In this document: positions 12,601-25,099 of the stretch, piece after piece
How positions within the stretch are numbered: position 1 is the stretch's first letter
How the letters are laid out: each line of letters starts with the position of its first letter
NCBI RefSeq assembly: GCF_020382885.2
Contig: NC_058512.1
Coordinates: forward strand, 10,008,802-10,072,801
From: Scatophagus argus
Taxonomy: Eukaryota > Chordata > Actinopteri > Scatophagidae
Reading direction: 5' to 3'
DNA: 64,000 bases
Notes under the pieces: generated by a model
Told to the model about the DNA's origin: nothing
Seen by the model: only the letters and a program-made list of their open reading frames with translations
The model's database searches: none
Position numbers and translations under genes: made by a program

Positions 12601-13683
12601 TCCATATTTGAAGCACTGTAGTCCACTACAAGCTCATTGGTGCTGATGATACCGAGCTTCAGGTGACGACGCTCTCTCCAACCGCACTGCAGTTTTCTGC
12701 TTTTTTTTTTGACTGAAGTGAGGCCTTGGTCTAAGCCCTTATATGTTTTTGTTCTTGATCCACTGTTGGAGCATCAGTGCCAAAGTGGGAGACAGATTGT
12801 GGCAGATTTAGTTTTCTCCTTTCCTCCTGCCCACTAACTTGTCAAAGAAGCCAGATTCCTTGATGCTCTGTTGCCCTAATTACTGGACTACATGTAAGAT
12901 GGTAACCGCACTCAGATATGCGTATCTGACCTGGGGCCTCACAGTACACCACAGTGGGTGGCCCTCTCTCCAAATTCCTGGACTCCACTCCTTGGTGCAG
13001 CTGCTGTTTTGTTTCTATGTGTTTTGTCTCTGCCTGTTTTCATCCTTGTTGTTTGTTGCCGTACCGCAACTGGTGAAGCTTTGTGGCTCAGCCCAGCTTA
13101 GAAGGAACTGAAGATGTCCTTTAGGGTATTGTTTTGCATAGTTTTGTTTTAATGTTTACATCACTAGTCTATATGGAAAAACAAAATGATTATAATGTAC
13201 TGAATGCCTCCTGTAGATGGAGCCATTGTTCTTTTTAAAACAAAATGAATTATTCACAAGTAGGCCTCGAAAGCACTGCATCTATTCCAATCAAAGTCAC
13301 ACTTTTCATTTCATATGAAGTAGGCTAGCAAGCAGGTTGTCAAAACAAGTTGTGAGCTACATCGAATGCTCTACCTCAGTTTCACAGTTTTATTGTATTC
13401 ACTATTTTAATCGTGTCACGGTCATTAAAGTTCAGAGAAGGCTGGAACCAACCCACCATGAGCTGAGTATGGAAGTAGGATAGACAAACTAACACACTAA
13501 CATTTATGCTTGTGGTTCACTTACTGTATATTTTCCAGCCCACCTGGGCTACATGTGTTCACACTGTTAAAGGCGTCCAGAGGAAACGGAGGTGAAATAA
13601 ACATGCAAATGCAGGATGGCTCAGGGGTGAGTTTTGAAGTCAAAACTCTCTTGCAATGACACTAGTAATCACTGAGTTTGTGT
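12601..13683. other. Intergenic, no gene recognised
   Basis: The only notable open frame (12839-13111, 90 residues) has no recognisable domain and no supporting splice signals. Parts of 13430-13620 loosely resemble degraded fish repeat tails. Confidence 0.4.
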
Positions 13684-14115
13684 CTTTAAAGCAAATGTTT
13701 GACATTTTAGGAAATTGCAGAGAGCTAGATGAGATGGTAGATACCACTCTCATTTCTGTCAGGTTAGCTTAGCTTAGCATTAAGTCTGGAAAGAACAAGT
13801 CTAGTTCTTTGCACTGATAACATAACCTGCCTCTGTAGCAAGCACATCTCAGGCTTGCTACTGAACAAAAACCTCAAAAACCTCAGCCAAGAAATAGTCT
13901 GAGTAAGGAGATGAAATGTTAATTAGTTAGCATTATAGATGCTGTTAGGTGGATTTTTAAAATGACAGAGTCAAGTTGGTTGTTTCCCCTCACTGCAAGT
14001 CTTTTTGCTAAGCTAAGCTAACTGGCTGCTGGCTACAGATCCATGTTTAATGTACACATATGAAACCGATCTCCTCATTTAACTCTGTCAGAAAGTGAAT
14101 AAGCATGAATAAGCA
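13684..14115. repeat. Fold-back (MITE-like) repeat, copy 1
   Basis: The left half contains GACATTTTAGGAAATT, TACCACTCTCAT and TTAGCTTAGCTTAGCAT. The right half has the complementary TTTTTGCTAAGCTAAGCTAACT, TCTCCTCATTTAACTCTGTC and AAGTGAATAAGC, so the element folds on itself. Related copies lie at 17251-17497, 25925-26135 and 42699-42868. It has no coding capacity. I recall this family as abundant in percomorph fishes. Confidence 0.75.
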
Positions 14116-17100
14116 AGATGACAAACTGATCTGATTTAGTTTGTCATTAAGTTCACAGCTTGTTTCCTGTGTGAGCAAAGAAATCAACTACGGCAGGTTT
14201 AAATTTGACTAAAAATCAGATAACTTCACATGGTAATTTTTTAAAACTGCAGTTTTGAGGCTTCAACCAAACAAAGTTGATTTATAGTGTGATTTTTGTT
14301 ATCCAGGCAGCTTGTTCTGTTATTATCTTGGCAAATACAGAGACATATGAAGCACTGTTAAAAATAATTAATACAACATCACAGTTCATAGAGGAGCAAA
14401 TAAATCACTTTATCACTGGATTAACTGGAATTTCTCCCTGCACCTCTGGGGTTGTGGGATGAGAGGAGATACTGGGAGTGAAAATAAAAAGAACATCTGC
14501 CTGAATCATCGCACAATGTAAAGTTTTCTGGGTTGTGTCTTGATAAAGTGCTCCTCCTCCTACTGGTTGCCGAGTCTGTAGTGCATGTGCAGAGTGCCAC
14601 GTAGTCCTCCGACTCTGTGTGTGTGTGTGTGCGTGTGCGAGTGTGTGTGTGGTGCAAGCTCTAACTTGGTGCTCCAAGAGTAATGGAAACCCAGTATTTA
14701 TGAAAGAGGAGAAAATATTTGAATTGTCTGCTTCTGTCATAGAGCTGAGCTGAGTCTGACCTTATTTGAATAGGCAGAGTTTTGCAAATGGGTGGAGGGA
14801 AAATCTACTACTAGAAGGAAACAAAAGAGTGTAAAGAGCTGTAAAAGAGATTAACAGAAGCAGAGATGTTATGGGATAGAATGTGTGTGGTTTAAGAAGT
14901 AGGATGTGATCGAAGAGTCTTGGTAATAGATTAGAAGAAACAGACCGTGCCATGGACGTTTTGAGAGATGTGTGTGGTCCTGTTTGACCGTGATGAGATC
15001 ACAATGAGGACATGAAAGTGAATAAATGGGTAAAAAATGAATATTTACTTCTTTTCAAGCTGAGGTTGACATTTTTTCAGCAATCCTTTCGAAGAAACGA
15101 AGCCACCAAACCTGAAGTAATGTTGATTTTATGTCAAAGGTGTGATGGATTACATGCTCATAAAAGCATATTTAACATTTATCTCTGCCTTAAATCTAGA
15201 CACTGGCTGCTGTAAATGCTTAAACGTAGGCTTCATACCCCAAGCAAAGTGCCAAAAGTCTGCCAAATGTTGACTCAGTGATGGCGCTGAATAATTGGTG
15301 TTGGTTTTACGGTAAATTTAGCATCATGAAAAGATGGAGATCTTTTTTTTCTCCCCTCTTTACTAAATGATGACGCTCATGCAGGAGGACCTGTCTCTAC
15401 TTTATTTCCTTTCCTCCTTCTTCTGCAACTCAGACGTAGGTTTATTCCAATTCTTTTAGCTCAGTCTAGTGCCCAAAAATCAGGAATGGGGGTGAATTCC
15501 AGCAACGTGGACAAAAGAAGTTGGCTAATTCCTTGCAGATGTGTCTCTGAACTGTGTGAGGGAATGTTGTGCTGCCCGTGCTGGAGCAGAAAAAGGACTC
15601 TGCACTGGAGAAAGTTCAGTAAATTACGAGTGAAAAACATCAGTGACCCAGTACAGCTGGATATGACTGTCTGCTTTTAGAAGGAAGAGAAAAGAGGCAG
15701 CCCAGGAACACATAGCTTTCACTCTCTGGAGGAACTGTTGGTATGCAGAATCACAGGCGTGCATGTTAGTCATCCTCAAAGCAAAAACAGAATCATGAAT
15801 TGTTTTTTTTAAAAAAGGGCATTACTGCTGTTTTATACTGGAGACAAATCCTTCCACAGTTGAATGGATGTAACTGCTAGAGGACATCTTTGAGGACACA
15901 ACAGGAAAAACTTGCTGTGATTCATTTTGGAAAGATTTTTGTGTGCGTCAAAAATCTCTCATTCACTTCTTTTTGCTTTTTAAGCCTCATATAGTAATTA
16001 TCCCCAGTTTCACAAATGCATCTGCTAGTTTAACTGAATGATGGACCAGCTGGCATCCTCATCCTGTTTCTATATCAGACATCTATGTCTTGAACAACTC
16101 ATACAGGTCTGCAGGGAGGATTCATTTTCAGCAGCTTGTATAACTCCACTTGGCACTGGTTTGCCCTGACACAAGCTGAAATGTAACCTCACGTGACTGT
16201 GAGATGATGTGTGCCCTGTTACCCAAGAACAATTCAACTGCTTTAACTGTAATTTACAGCATGATTTAACTAGTGTATACTCTACCATTAAACAGAACCC
16301 ATTCTCAGACTATTATGTATTTTTAGTCAGATCTTGGTCCTTGATTTCTTTGTCAGCTTTTGTTTGGGTGGGACAGGGTGGAATCGTAAAGGTTCTTGTT
16401 GATTCATACCCTCACCATCACACTGTGTTTTACAGCTTGTGAAAACTTGGTTTCATTTTAAGATTTTCTCAGTAACAAAGAAATATGCAACCACCAAACT
16501 TTCACTTAGTGGACGACCTGTTTCACTGAACACTGAATGCAAACACAATTTTGTTTGAAACTGAAATGACCTGTTTCATCTGAGTGTGGTGGGGTGATAA
16601 TGGCCTGGCGAAACAAGGAAGCAGCCCCAAAATCAGACCTGTACATTTCAAACCCAAGTGAGGAGCAATGAAAAAAAAAACAACTCAGCAGGTGATTATG
16701 TGAGATTACACAAATTGTTCTCACTGGACAGCATCACTCATATCACAAAGGTTAACTGAGGAAATATGTTACGCAGGCCTTTAAATAAACTAGTTCATGA
16801 GACGTGCTGTCCACCCACGTCCAAAGGAGAAGTGGATAAAGCTGTTCCAAGCAGCTTTGCAGAGGAAGGAGGGAGAATAGAGACGGGGCCTCCTGAAAAG
16901 TTGGAGCAAAGCCTGTCATAATAAAAATGCAGTCATTGCTCAAATGAGGATAACAGCACACACTTTAAAGGCAATTATGGTGTTTCACTCCTTTGTATGT
17001 GTGAAAAATGTCAGGAGTAGTTGTATGAAGAAGTAAAAGAAAGTTTGAGAGAGAAGTTAAAATCCAGCCTACTTCCTCATCTCGACGCAGTCGGTCAGTG

Positions 17101-17250
17101 TGCGAAGCGAGTGTGATTGTCAGATTGTTGTTTTCAGAAAGTCACAGAAATGGTCAGATGCTGTTCAGCCACGTTACAAGCACTTCAGCTGAAGCGTATC
17201 GAAACATGTTTATTCCCTTTCTGGTGTAGAGAAGATTGTTACAATCTCGC
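14116..17250. other. Intergenic, no gene recognised
   Basis: No exon-like frame of note. A TG/CA microsatellite with interruptions lies at about 14614-14653. The remaining sequence is unremarkable AT-rich spacer. Confidence 0.5.
14614..14653. repeat. TG microsatellite
   Basis: Interrupted (TG)n tract in the spacer between the peroxidase gene and lox. Confidence 0.85.
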
Positions 17251-17497
17251 TGTTAAATATGAAGCTACAGCCAGCAGACTTGAAAGATAGAAACAGATTT
17301 CTTGGCTCTTGGCTTGCATCTTGTTTGTTGAATCTGTACAAAATTTAAAGTATAAAATCAACAGTTTGTGGTATTATTACATTAGACAGAGCCAGCTGTT
17401 TCTCAATTTCCAGAGAATGGTGTCAATGTTCTTGTCTAACTCTCTGCCAGAAAGCAAGTGAGTGGATTTGACAAAATGTCAAACTTTCGCTTTAAAC
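17251..17497. repeat. Fold-back repeat, copy 2
   Basis: Shares ATATGAAGCTACAGCCAGCAG, GACAGAGCCAGCTGTTTC, CTAACTCTCTGCCAGAAAGC and GACAAAATGTCAAACTTTCG with copy 1 and the family consensus I remember. It is diverged and shortened, so it looks old. Confidence 0.7.
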
Positions 17498-19598
17498 CAC
17501 AGAGAAGCAGGTTTGTGACCAGAGTAGAAATGACAGGATGAATTTGAGCAGCTAAAGTGAGAAACCACCTCTAGACCCTGCCTCATTAAAACCACTGAGG
17601 CCCCTCTGAGGAAGACCTTCAACCCTCAGCAGGTCCAGATTCTCTGCTCAGTTCAGACTGTCATTATACAAGAAACTTTCCAGGAGCACATGTGGGTAAA
17701 TGTGTGGGAGTGAATGGGACGTTCCACAAAAAAAAAAAAAAAGAAAGCTTTGCTCTCAACTTACTACTTACTTACCCACTACTCTGGATAAATAAAGGTT
17801 TATGCCTACTTAAAAAACAACAACAAATTACTCTACATTTCATAATTTTTCACAAGTTTCTAATCAATGCCAGAGCCACTTGACTCCGTCCAGTGTCTCC
17901 GCAGGTGCCACCAGTGACTACTTTTTGAGTAAGTGTGATGCTAGACACTACTTCATTCTCAGACACCAGAAACCCCCAAAATCTGGAGAAATAAGATTAG
18001 AATGTAGAGTTTGTCAACTTATTCTAAGACAAGACCATAATCTCCCACTTCCTAAACGTCTCCCAAGGGTAAGAAAATGACGTGCAGTATTAATTGCAGT
18101 CATCTGCCCCCTAGTGTGAGGATATGGGACACTGTTATTGATCTGTTACTAAATCATAAGGGGGACGGTTATTTCATTTTTGTCTTGCATCCACTATTCT
18201 GCATCTGTCACATATTATTGCACAACAGAAGAAGCCTTTGGTGCTTCAGCTAATTTTCCTTTTCTCTTTAGCTCCATTTTGAATCAAGACCCAAAACCTG
18301 TAATGCATATTATTTTCTGTTTGGTTTTATAAGGACTACTCATAATTGGTTAAAGGCCTATATATTGCGAAACAATACATTTTTCACATATAATTCTTTT
18401 TTTTGTTTGTTTCTAAGCCAATAGCTCTCATAAAACTCTGTGCTCTGAAACACTGTAAAACCCTTCTGACCATTTGCTGTGGTTTAACAGCAGCTACCCA
18501 GGGGTCAATTATGTAGATGCTAGAAAGAATTTCCTGGTTTGCTGGACACAATAAAATGAAGGCCTTGGATTAAAATATTCCAAGCTATGCATTATACCTC
18601 TGCTGTTAACAGCAGGGCAGTGATTTGACTGGGTTGCAGCAAGTGACTTAGATTTATCAGGAGAGGAGCGTGGGGGTCATCAGTCTGCCAAGGCATGCAG
18701 TAACGCTGATATCAAGTATCACCACAGCCTAATTTGGTTTTTGGCTCAGAATAGCTTAATTATGACCTTATAGAAAATTACTATGAGATGCATGTGATGA
18801 GGTTTTCATGTTGTCAGCAAAGCTCCAGTACAGACAGGACTGAGGCGCGGCTGGGGTGGAGGGGGGTTTGTGGGAGATGGTTTCCTCGGGGCCATCAAAG
18901 AGTCATGTTTAGGTTTCTGAAATCCTCCTATGAGAAAGTGTAGTGTAAAGACTTCTGGCAGAGTGTCTTGCAATTTGGTTGGGAGTTCATCCAACAGTCA
19001 GGGAAAAAAACTATTTATCATGAAATTTTGTTGATCTGGCAAAGAAAGAAAAAAAATAAGACAATATAGAGTAGTTTCTAGGGAACTGGTTATTATCCAC
19101 ATGCTATGTCTATATAAGATGGATCTCACAAGAATGTTTGCATCTGTTTTCGATACAATTGTCGTGATTCAAAATATGCATCAGTTTGTGATGAAGAAAA
19201 TAACTTTTCTTGCTTATTGCGAACACACATTAGCCATATTTGAAATAGCCAGACTCAGCAGTTATCAAACACACTTGGCTGGGCAGGATCAGACATCACG
19301 TATCCATCCAGTGGTTATATGAGCAGCAGAACCAGACTTGTGTAACAGATTCAGAAACTCCAAATACTGAACTCCTCCTCCTCATCATCATCATCGTCTC
19401 ACTGGACGCATCTGCAGGCTGCAGGAGCAGAGCGATATGAGTTTACACGGATGCATTCAAACTTAGATTTTGTCCTCTGCTCATTGAATATCCTTCAAAC
19501 AGATATGAGGGACATTTAAGATAAAGACAAGCGACAATCCCGGCTCATTTGAAATATTCATCTTGTCACAAAAAAAAAAAATCTCTTTTGAATTCATA
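17498..19598. other. Intergenic and presumed lox upstream region
   Basis: No gene seen. A CTCF-like motif lies at 18104-18117. Nearer lox, 19375-19405 is a short CTC/CAT simple repeat. The lox 5' UTR must lie in the last few hundred bases, but I see no TATA box that fixes the transcription start. Confidence 0.4.
18104..18117 (-). promoter_or_regulatory. CTCF-like motif
   Basis: On the minus strand the sequence reads ACACTAGGGGGCAG, close to the CTCF core CCASYAGRKGGCRS. It lies in the peroxidase-lox spacer. Motif match only. Confidence 0.35.
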
Positions 19599-22500
19599 AT
19601 GGGATTACGCATATTTGGCACGCCACTTTACGCATATGCGTGCGCCTATTTCTTTGTTTTCATCCTGCAAGCTGCCCAGTCTCAGAGGGACCCGGGGACA
19701 CAACAAAGAAGTAACCAAAGAGCGGCTCTCCGGCAGACGCTACAGTGGTCGCACAACGGCAAGGTTTTTAGCATTTTAAGCCAAGGCTCGGAGTATCAAC
19801 CACCGAGGCGAAGGGGCGCGCCTCAGGAACAAGTGCAGGCGCGACCTGTCACCATCATCCGTGATGCAGACGTGAGACATACAGACACCTCAAACCCGCC
19901 GGTGGCCCAGCAGCAGCCTCCCAGGCCAGCATCCAATCCGCGCAGCTCCGTTGGCCTCCCTCCTCCGCTCCAAAGGCTCGTGAGAGGGCACGAGCACCGC
20001 CAGCATCACCATGACCGCCCGGGAGAGCGCACGGGGACGCAGAGGAGCAGCCCAGCCAATGAGACCCACGAAAAACCCTTCGTCAGTCCGCCTTTGCCCA
20101 GGAGAGAAGACATGATGGTCGGTGATGATCCCTACGACCCATACAAGTCCATTGATGGTGATAATCCATATTACAATTATTATGACGTTTACGAGAGACC
20201 GAGGCCCAGGGCGAGACCCGGATATGGCACAAGGAATCATCAGTACGGTGAGAGTGGAGACATTAAACAATATTAAAGTCATTAGTACGATGGATATGGT
20301 TCACGTATTAGTGCCTAGGATGCTAAAATGCTGTCAGTGGACCAATTAATCATTTAGTGAGTCCTGCTTGTTTGTATTTGCCATCTCTTGGTTGATGATT
20401 GATTTATGCGCTGACATACCTGGCTGTTATCACTGTTATAATGTTGTTGTGTTGTGTTAGGTCTCCCTGATCTCGTACCTGACCCATACTACATTCAAGC
20501 CTCTGCTTATGCCCAGAGAGTCCCAATGTACAACCTGAGATGTGCAGCTGAGGAAAACTGTTTGTCAAGGTAGACTGCTGTCAGAATTTACCCACATGAA
20601 GTAAAAAAAAAAATAAAATAAAAGGGTTTGCAGCCAAGCCTGGGTGTGATTCAGAGAGCTTTGAGCCATAGCAACCACCTAAAGTGTTTGTGGGTGAGGG
20701 CTGCCCAGTGGAATCATGATGTAAAATTAACCGAGTCCTGCCACTGATGGTGAAGAGGGGTGGAATGGTGGATTTCTGTAAAGTTTAATCATAGTTTGTC
20801 TGAGGAGAGAAAGCCTGAATGGTAAACACATTATCGAAAACTCACCCAAACAACCACATGCCTTCAAACTATTTTCCACCCACCATTTACACATAGGCAC
20901 TCAGACACTGAAACTGTGCTCCCCTCAGAGGAGGGGATATAGCAGGAAAAACAATCTCGGTGATGTAATTATCTCCATCTGTGATTTTTTTTTTTTTTTT
21001 TTTTTTACTTTGGTTTGTGCCTGCAGCTCAGCCTATAGGTCCGGCATTCGAGACTATGACACCCGCATGCTGCTGAGGTTTCCTCAGAGAGTCAAGAACC
21101 AGGGGACAGCTGACTTCCTCCCCAACAGGCCACGTTACTCTTGGGAGTGGCACAGCTGTCACCAGTGAGTATAATGTCATGTCAGCGCTGTCCACCTCAC
21201 CATCACAAGCGTCTCTCTGACTTGTGGCTGTTCCCCTGCATCATTTGTTCTCTCTGGCCAAAATGCTGGCACCAATTAGAGTCATTTGCACAGAGAGTCA
21301 CGCATGAATACATATCTGGGCTACTCTGCTCTGAAAGTGGTGTGGGAAGTTTTGAAGAGACATGTCTGGAGACTCAAAGAGTTGAAGCACGGCGTCTGGA
21401 CTTGTGAAGATTGACTTGAAGACGTTTCACTGCTAACCCAAGCAGCTTCATCAGTTCTGATCAGAACAACCTTCACAAGTCCAGTCGCGTCGCTTCAACT
21501 CTTTGAGTGAATATGACCTGGATGACTGAGAATCTCCACAGATATGTCTGGAGACATGTCAGGCTTAAAGCAAAAAAAATCATTGTTTTATTCACATGTG
21601 TTTGGGAATGTCAACATTTCTTTGGACATTGCAACTCAAAAGATAGATCCGTGTTGTTGTTTTGTTTATCAAACGTAAAAAACGTATCAAACGTAAGCAA
21701 TCAATTGTTTCCGAGGTATATTACTGTCCCTACACTATTTGTCTTTTCCAGTGTGCAGTTGTGGCACCCCCTGTTGAACCACAGTTGTTTTACTTTTGGC
21801 TGTTGTGTAGTTCTTGTTAGCTGCTTTATTGTTTTATAGAGATTTTGATATCAGGATTGACATCTCAACATGTTTTGTTGTTATATCCACAGGCTTTTAA
21901 AGATGTAATTTTCTATTTTACTATCTTAGCATGAAAATTGCAAAACCCACTTTGATCACTCAAAAGATGACAGAGCTCCATTTGACCTTTGAATTTAGGT
22001 AATTTACAACTGTGAAGACAGATGCTGTAAAGTGAGCTTGTGTGAAAGGGATAATGTGCCAAAAAAAAGGAAAAAATGCTATTTTTTTTTCTTTACTGAG
22101 CAGATGGAAAAGTTCCCAGTTTTCCCCGATTCTACAGAAACGACCTCACTCCATAGTTATGTATTGAAACAACCTGTCCACTGTACTAGTCCCCCAAGAT
22201 GGAGCATATTTGGCAAGAATCTCATAAACTGTACATGCAGACTGTATAGATTTTTTTTTTTCACTGTTTTGAATGTCAGCTTATGTTAAAATCCAGACTG
22301 TTGCTGTCCCACTAAACCAACTCTGTGTTTAAGATAATGGAGTGAAATCGTGTTGTTGAACGCTGCTGCTGCTGCTGCTGCTGACCCACAGGCACTTCCA
22401 CAGCATGGATGAGTTCAGCCATTACGAGCTGTTGGACGCCAGCACCCACCATTCGGTGGCCGAGGGTCACAAGGCCAGTTTCTGCCTGGAGGACACTTCC

Positions 22501-23786
22501 TGTGACTATGGCTACTACAGGCGATTCGCCTGCACCGCACATACCCAGGTCTCAATGATACCTGCTGAAGAGATATATAAAAAACTTTAAAAAGCTGTTT
22601 GATATTAACCACAGATCACATGACTATTTGTATGTGACAGGGGTTCTTGTACAGCAGGAAAGCAGCATTTTTACATCAGTGTGTTTGTTTTGAAAGAGAC
22701 CACAATGACCAAAATGACAAGATGCTAATCTATAAAAACACATACTACATGTTCATATTCATGTCGCCTTTTATAGTAGTAATCATCTCCAAAAGCTGTA
22801 GCATCTAGTAGGTGGAAAAATAGACCATTTTTCACTTAGGGCCTACTTGCTTTGTTACTAATAACATTAACAAAGGCTCTGTTCTGTTCAAGGCGTGACA
22901 GTTAGACAGCAGGAAGGATACCAGGACCACGAAACTGAAGCAGCTAAATGGAATTCAGTGTCACTCATTTTATTATTTACACCTGTGCCTTTCCTATCGT
23001 GACATGTCAAAATATCCTCTGTGGAAAAAGAGCCGTTAAAACTGTTGCAAAATGAAAGTCCACCTCAAGAAGTTTAGGTAGAAAGGCAACTGAAAGCTGC
23101 AGTGATCCAGTGTTGCACATTCAAACCGCAAATGATTTTGTTTCACTTGGGTGCACAAGAGTTAAGAGTTATAATTGTTCTTATTTTAATTACATGATAA
23201 TCTAATAAAGCATTGATGTCTTTGTTAAATTTACAGTTTATAAATATAAAAGAGCCTTAATAAGAAGGTTTTTTTGTTTATATAATGTTTTATATGGATG
23301 CTGTCCAACGTGCAGGGCCTGAGTCCGGGATGTTATGATACCTACAATGCAGACATTGACTGCCAGTGGATTGACATCACAGATGTGAAACCTGGAAACT
23401 ATATCCTCAAGGTTCGTTAGAAATACCAGATGAGGCCTCCTGAGACACTAAACCCCTTTAAACGAGTTGTGTAGAAGCACACTGCATTCTTGAACACTTT
23501 GGTAGAGTCTTTGCTGTTGAATTGTTTCATTTTTTTCATGTGTATGTTTTGTTGTCCTCATCAGGTCAGTGTAAATCCACAGTATCAGGTCCCAGAGAGT
23601 GACTTCAGCAACAACATTGTGCGCTGTGATGTTCGCTACACTGGCAACTACGCCTACGTGTCAGGTTGTCACATGTCGACGTAAGTATCATGCCTCATGT
23701 GACAAACGTTTCTTTGATATTCCTCGCGTCTCTCGTTAATCGTTTTGGTGTTTTTGTTCTTTTCTTTCCTGTTTTTCAGGTATTAA
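19599..23786 (+). CDS. lox: Lysyl oxidase (protein-lysine 6-oxidase)
   Basis: Secreted copper amine oxidase that deaminates lysines in collagen and elastin to start cross-linking. Exons: 19599-20247, 20461-20569, 21027-21164, 22392-22548, 23316-23411, 23565-23680, 23780-23786, giving 423 residues (human LOX 417). The first exon holds the signal peptide (about 1-28), an Arg/Pro/His-rich propeptide and the BMP1-type site [10 protein letters not shown] (cut expected at Gly175-Asp176), followed by a Tyr-rich acidic stretch ending [13 protein letters not shown]. The catalytic domain keeps copper ligands His298, His300 and His302 (HSCHQHFHSMDE) and the lysine tyrosyl quinone pair Lys326 (EGHKASF) and Tyr361 (GCYDTYNAD). 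The last exon adds only the final residue and stop, as in other LOX genes. It lies next to snx24, as on human 5q23. Teleosts can have more than one lox copy, so which one this is remains open. Confidence 0.95.
21372..21508. repeat. Hairpin (snap-back) element in lox intron 3
   Basis: About 40-base arms, beginning ACTCAAAGAGTTGAAGC and ending in its complement GCTTCAACTCTTTGAGT, flank a core with GAAGACGTTTCACTGCT and AGCAGCTTCATCAG. The arms are nearly perfect complements. The core resembles a very common teleost repeat in my memory. No coding potential. Confidence 0.7.
22362..22383 (+). repeat. (GCT)n microsatellite at the lox exon 4 acceptor
   Basis: About seven GCT units end seven bases before the acceptor AG (22390-22391) and stand where a polypyrimidine tract is expected. 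Confidence 0.8.
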
Positions 23787-23869
23787 GAAATGACAGCATG
23801 TTCATTCGCAGCATGTTCTGAAAATGACAATGAAGAGGACTGCATACGAAAGCTTTTAAAACATGAAGA

Positions 23870-23875
23870 AATAAA
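23870..23875 (+). terminator. lox: Proximal poly(A) signal of lox
   Basis: AATAAA lies 84 bases after the stop. A second AATAAA occurs at about 24121, so two 3' ends are possible. Confidence 0.5.
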
Positions 23876-24129
23876 TCTAAAATAGTTTTAAATTGTTTAT
23901 AATTTAAAATAATCCCTTTTTTTTGGAAAAAGTAGTATCAATCTGACAACATAGCGCCAGATAATGTTCAATTCTTCTTTGCTTAGTGGGAAAGCAGTTT
24001 ATTTTCTCCTTACTGATAAATATATTCATATCTCTTCTCCTCTCGTGAGATATTTTTCGTTTCTTACTTCTATGTTAGCGTATGCTTGTATTTTACTTTT
24101 TGTTGTTGTTAATTGTTAAAAAATAAAAT

Positions 24130-25099
24130 CCATGAAATTCCTAAGCTCGAATAGCAAAATACAAACATAAAAAAGCTTTTCCTCATTGTTAAGTCAATAT
24201 CAGTTATATCAAAATTTTAAAATGAACCAGCTCTTTAAAGGAAAATGTATTTGTTATATATTTATAAACAAAAGAAGAAACTCTTTACTAAAGCTTTAAT
24301 AAAACTCTGTGATAATGTATCACTTTTTAAGTGACCTCACTTCTGTCTTGCCTTTTCTTCTTACTGTGTTCTGTCCTATTGTCATCTCCACATACACACA
24401 CTGAATCACAAACAAATTTTGATAAATAGTAAATAAAATGTCAGAAAATAGTGAAAAAAGCACACACACACACGTTCCCAGAGTCCAAGAAGAGGAAATC
24501 TGCATATGGCCGTAAGTAAATGCTCACGTTGAGAAACTGGAACCTGCTGCTTCAGCCAACAGGAGCTCACTGATTAAATTTGGTAAAAATGTTGAGCTTG
24601 CTTAATTAAATTAACTGAGTTTTGATCACCTGTGGGCAGCAGAAACTTCCACATCCAGCACATATGTGGTAACATTTCTAGGTACCAGGTATGAACACCA
24701 CTCATTGGTTACATCTAAAATGTTGAGTATGGCCCGTAGTCAGCTGGGATAGGCTCCAGCCTATAGTGGAGTTTTAAACAAGTATTTAAATAAATATCAA
24801 GTTGTGTATTTGCATAATTTATTTATATGATAATTTGCATAATTATCGGACAACAATTCGGAGCACAACTTTGTGTTTTGTAACCATAAAATTCCAAAGT
24901 GGCCACTTGCAGTATTCTCCGCTCCACCAGGGGGCAGCACTGAGACTGTATTCATGTTGTTTGAATCCTGTGATTTTTATCAGGCTGCCAGACAAGCTGG
25001 AGTAAACCACCAGCGCCGTGTGGATGAGTGTGTGAGTGAATGAGTGTGTGTGCCATAAGATCAAATATTACCCACAGAACTCTGTGTTTCTAGATCAAA
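24130..25099. other. lox-snx24 spacer
   Basis: No gene seen. At 24733-24760 is GTCAGCTGGGATAGGCTCCAGC, a fragment of a widely dispersed fish repeat. A strong CTCF-like motif lies at 24924-24938. The snx24 5' UTR should occupy the last part. Confidence 0.45.
24924..24938 (+). promoter_or_regulatory. CTCF-like motif upstream of snx24
   Basis: CCACCAGGGGGCAGC is a near-ideal CTCF core. It lies about 160 bp before the snx24 start codon, between two genes. Occupancy is not known. Confidence 0.5.

Noticed and set aside
12839-13111. 90-residue open frame in the spacer
   Set aside because: No domain, no neighbouring exons and it follows a repeat. Hydrophobic low-complexity end only.
19890-20282. 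130-residue open frame on the minus strand
   Set aside because: Shadow of lox exon 1, whose GC-rich Arg/Pro codons keep the opposite strand open.
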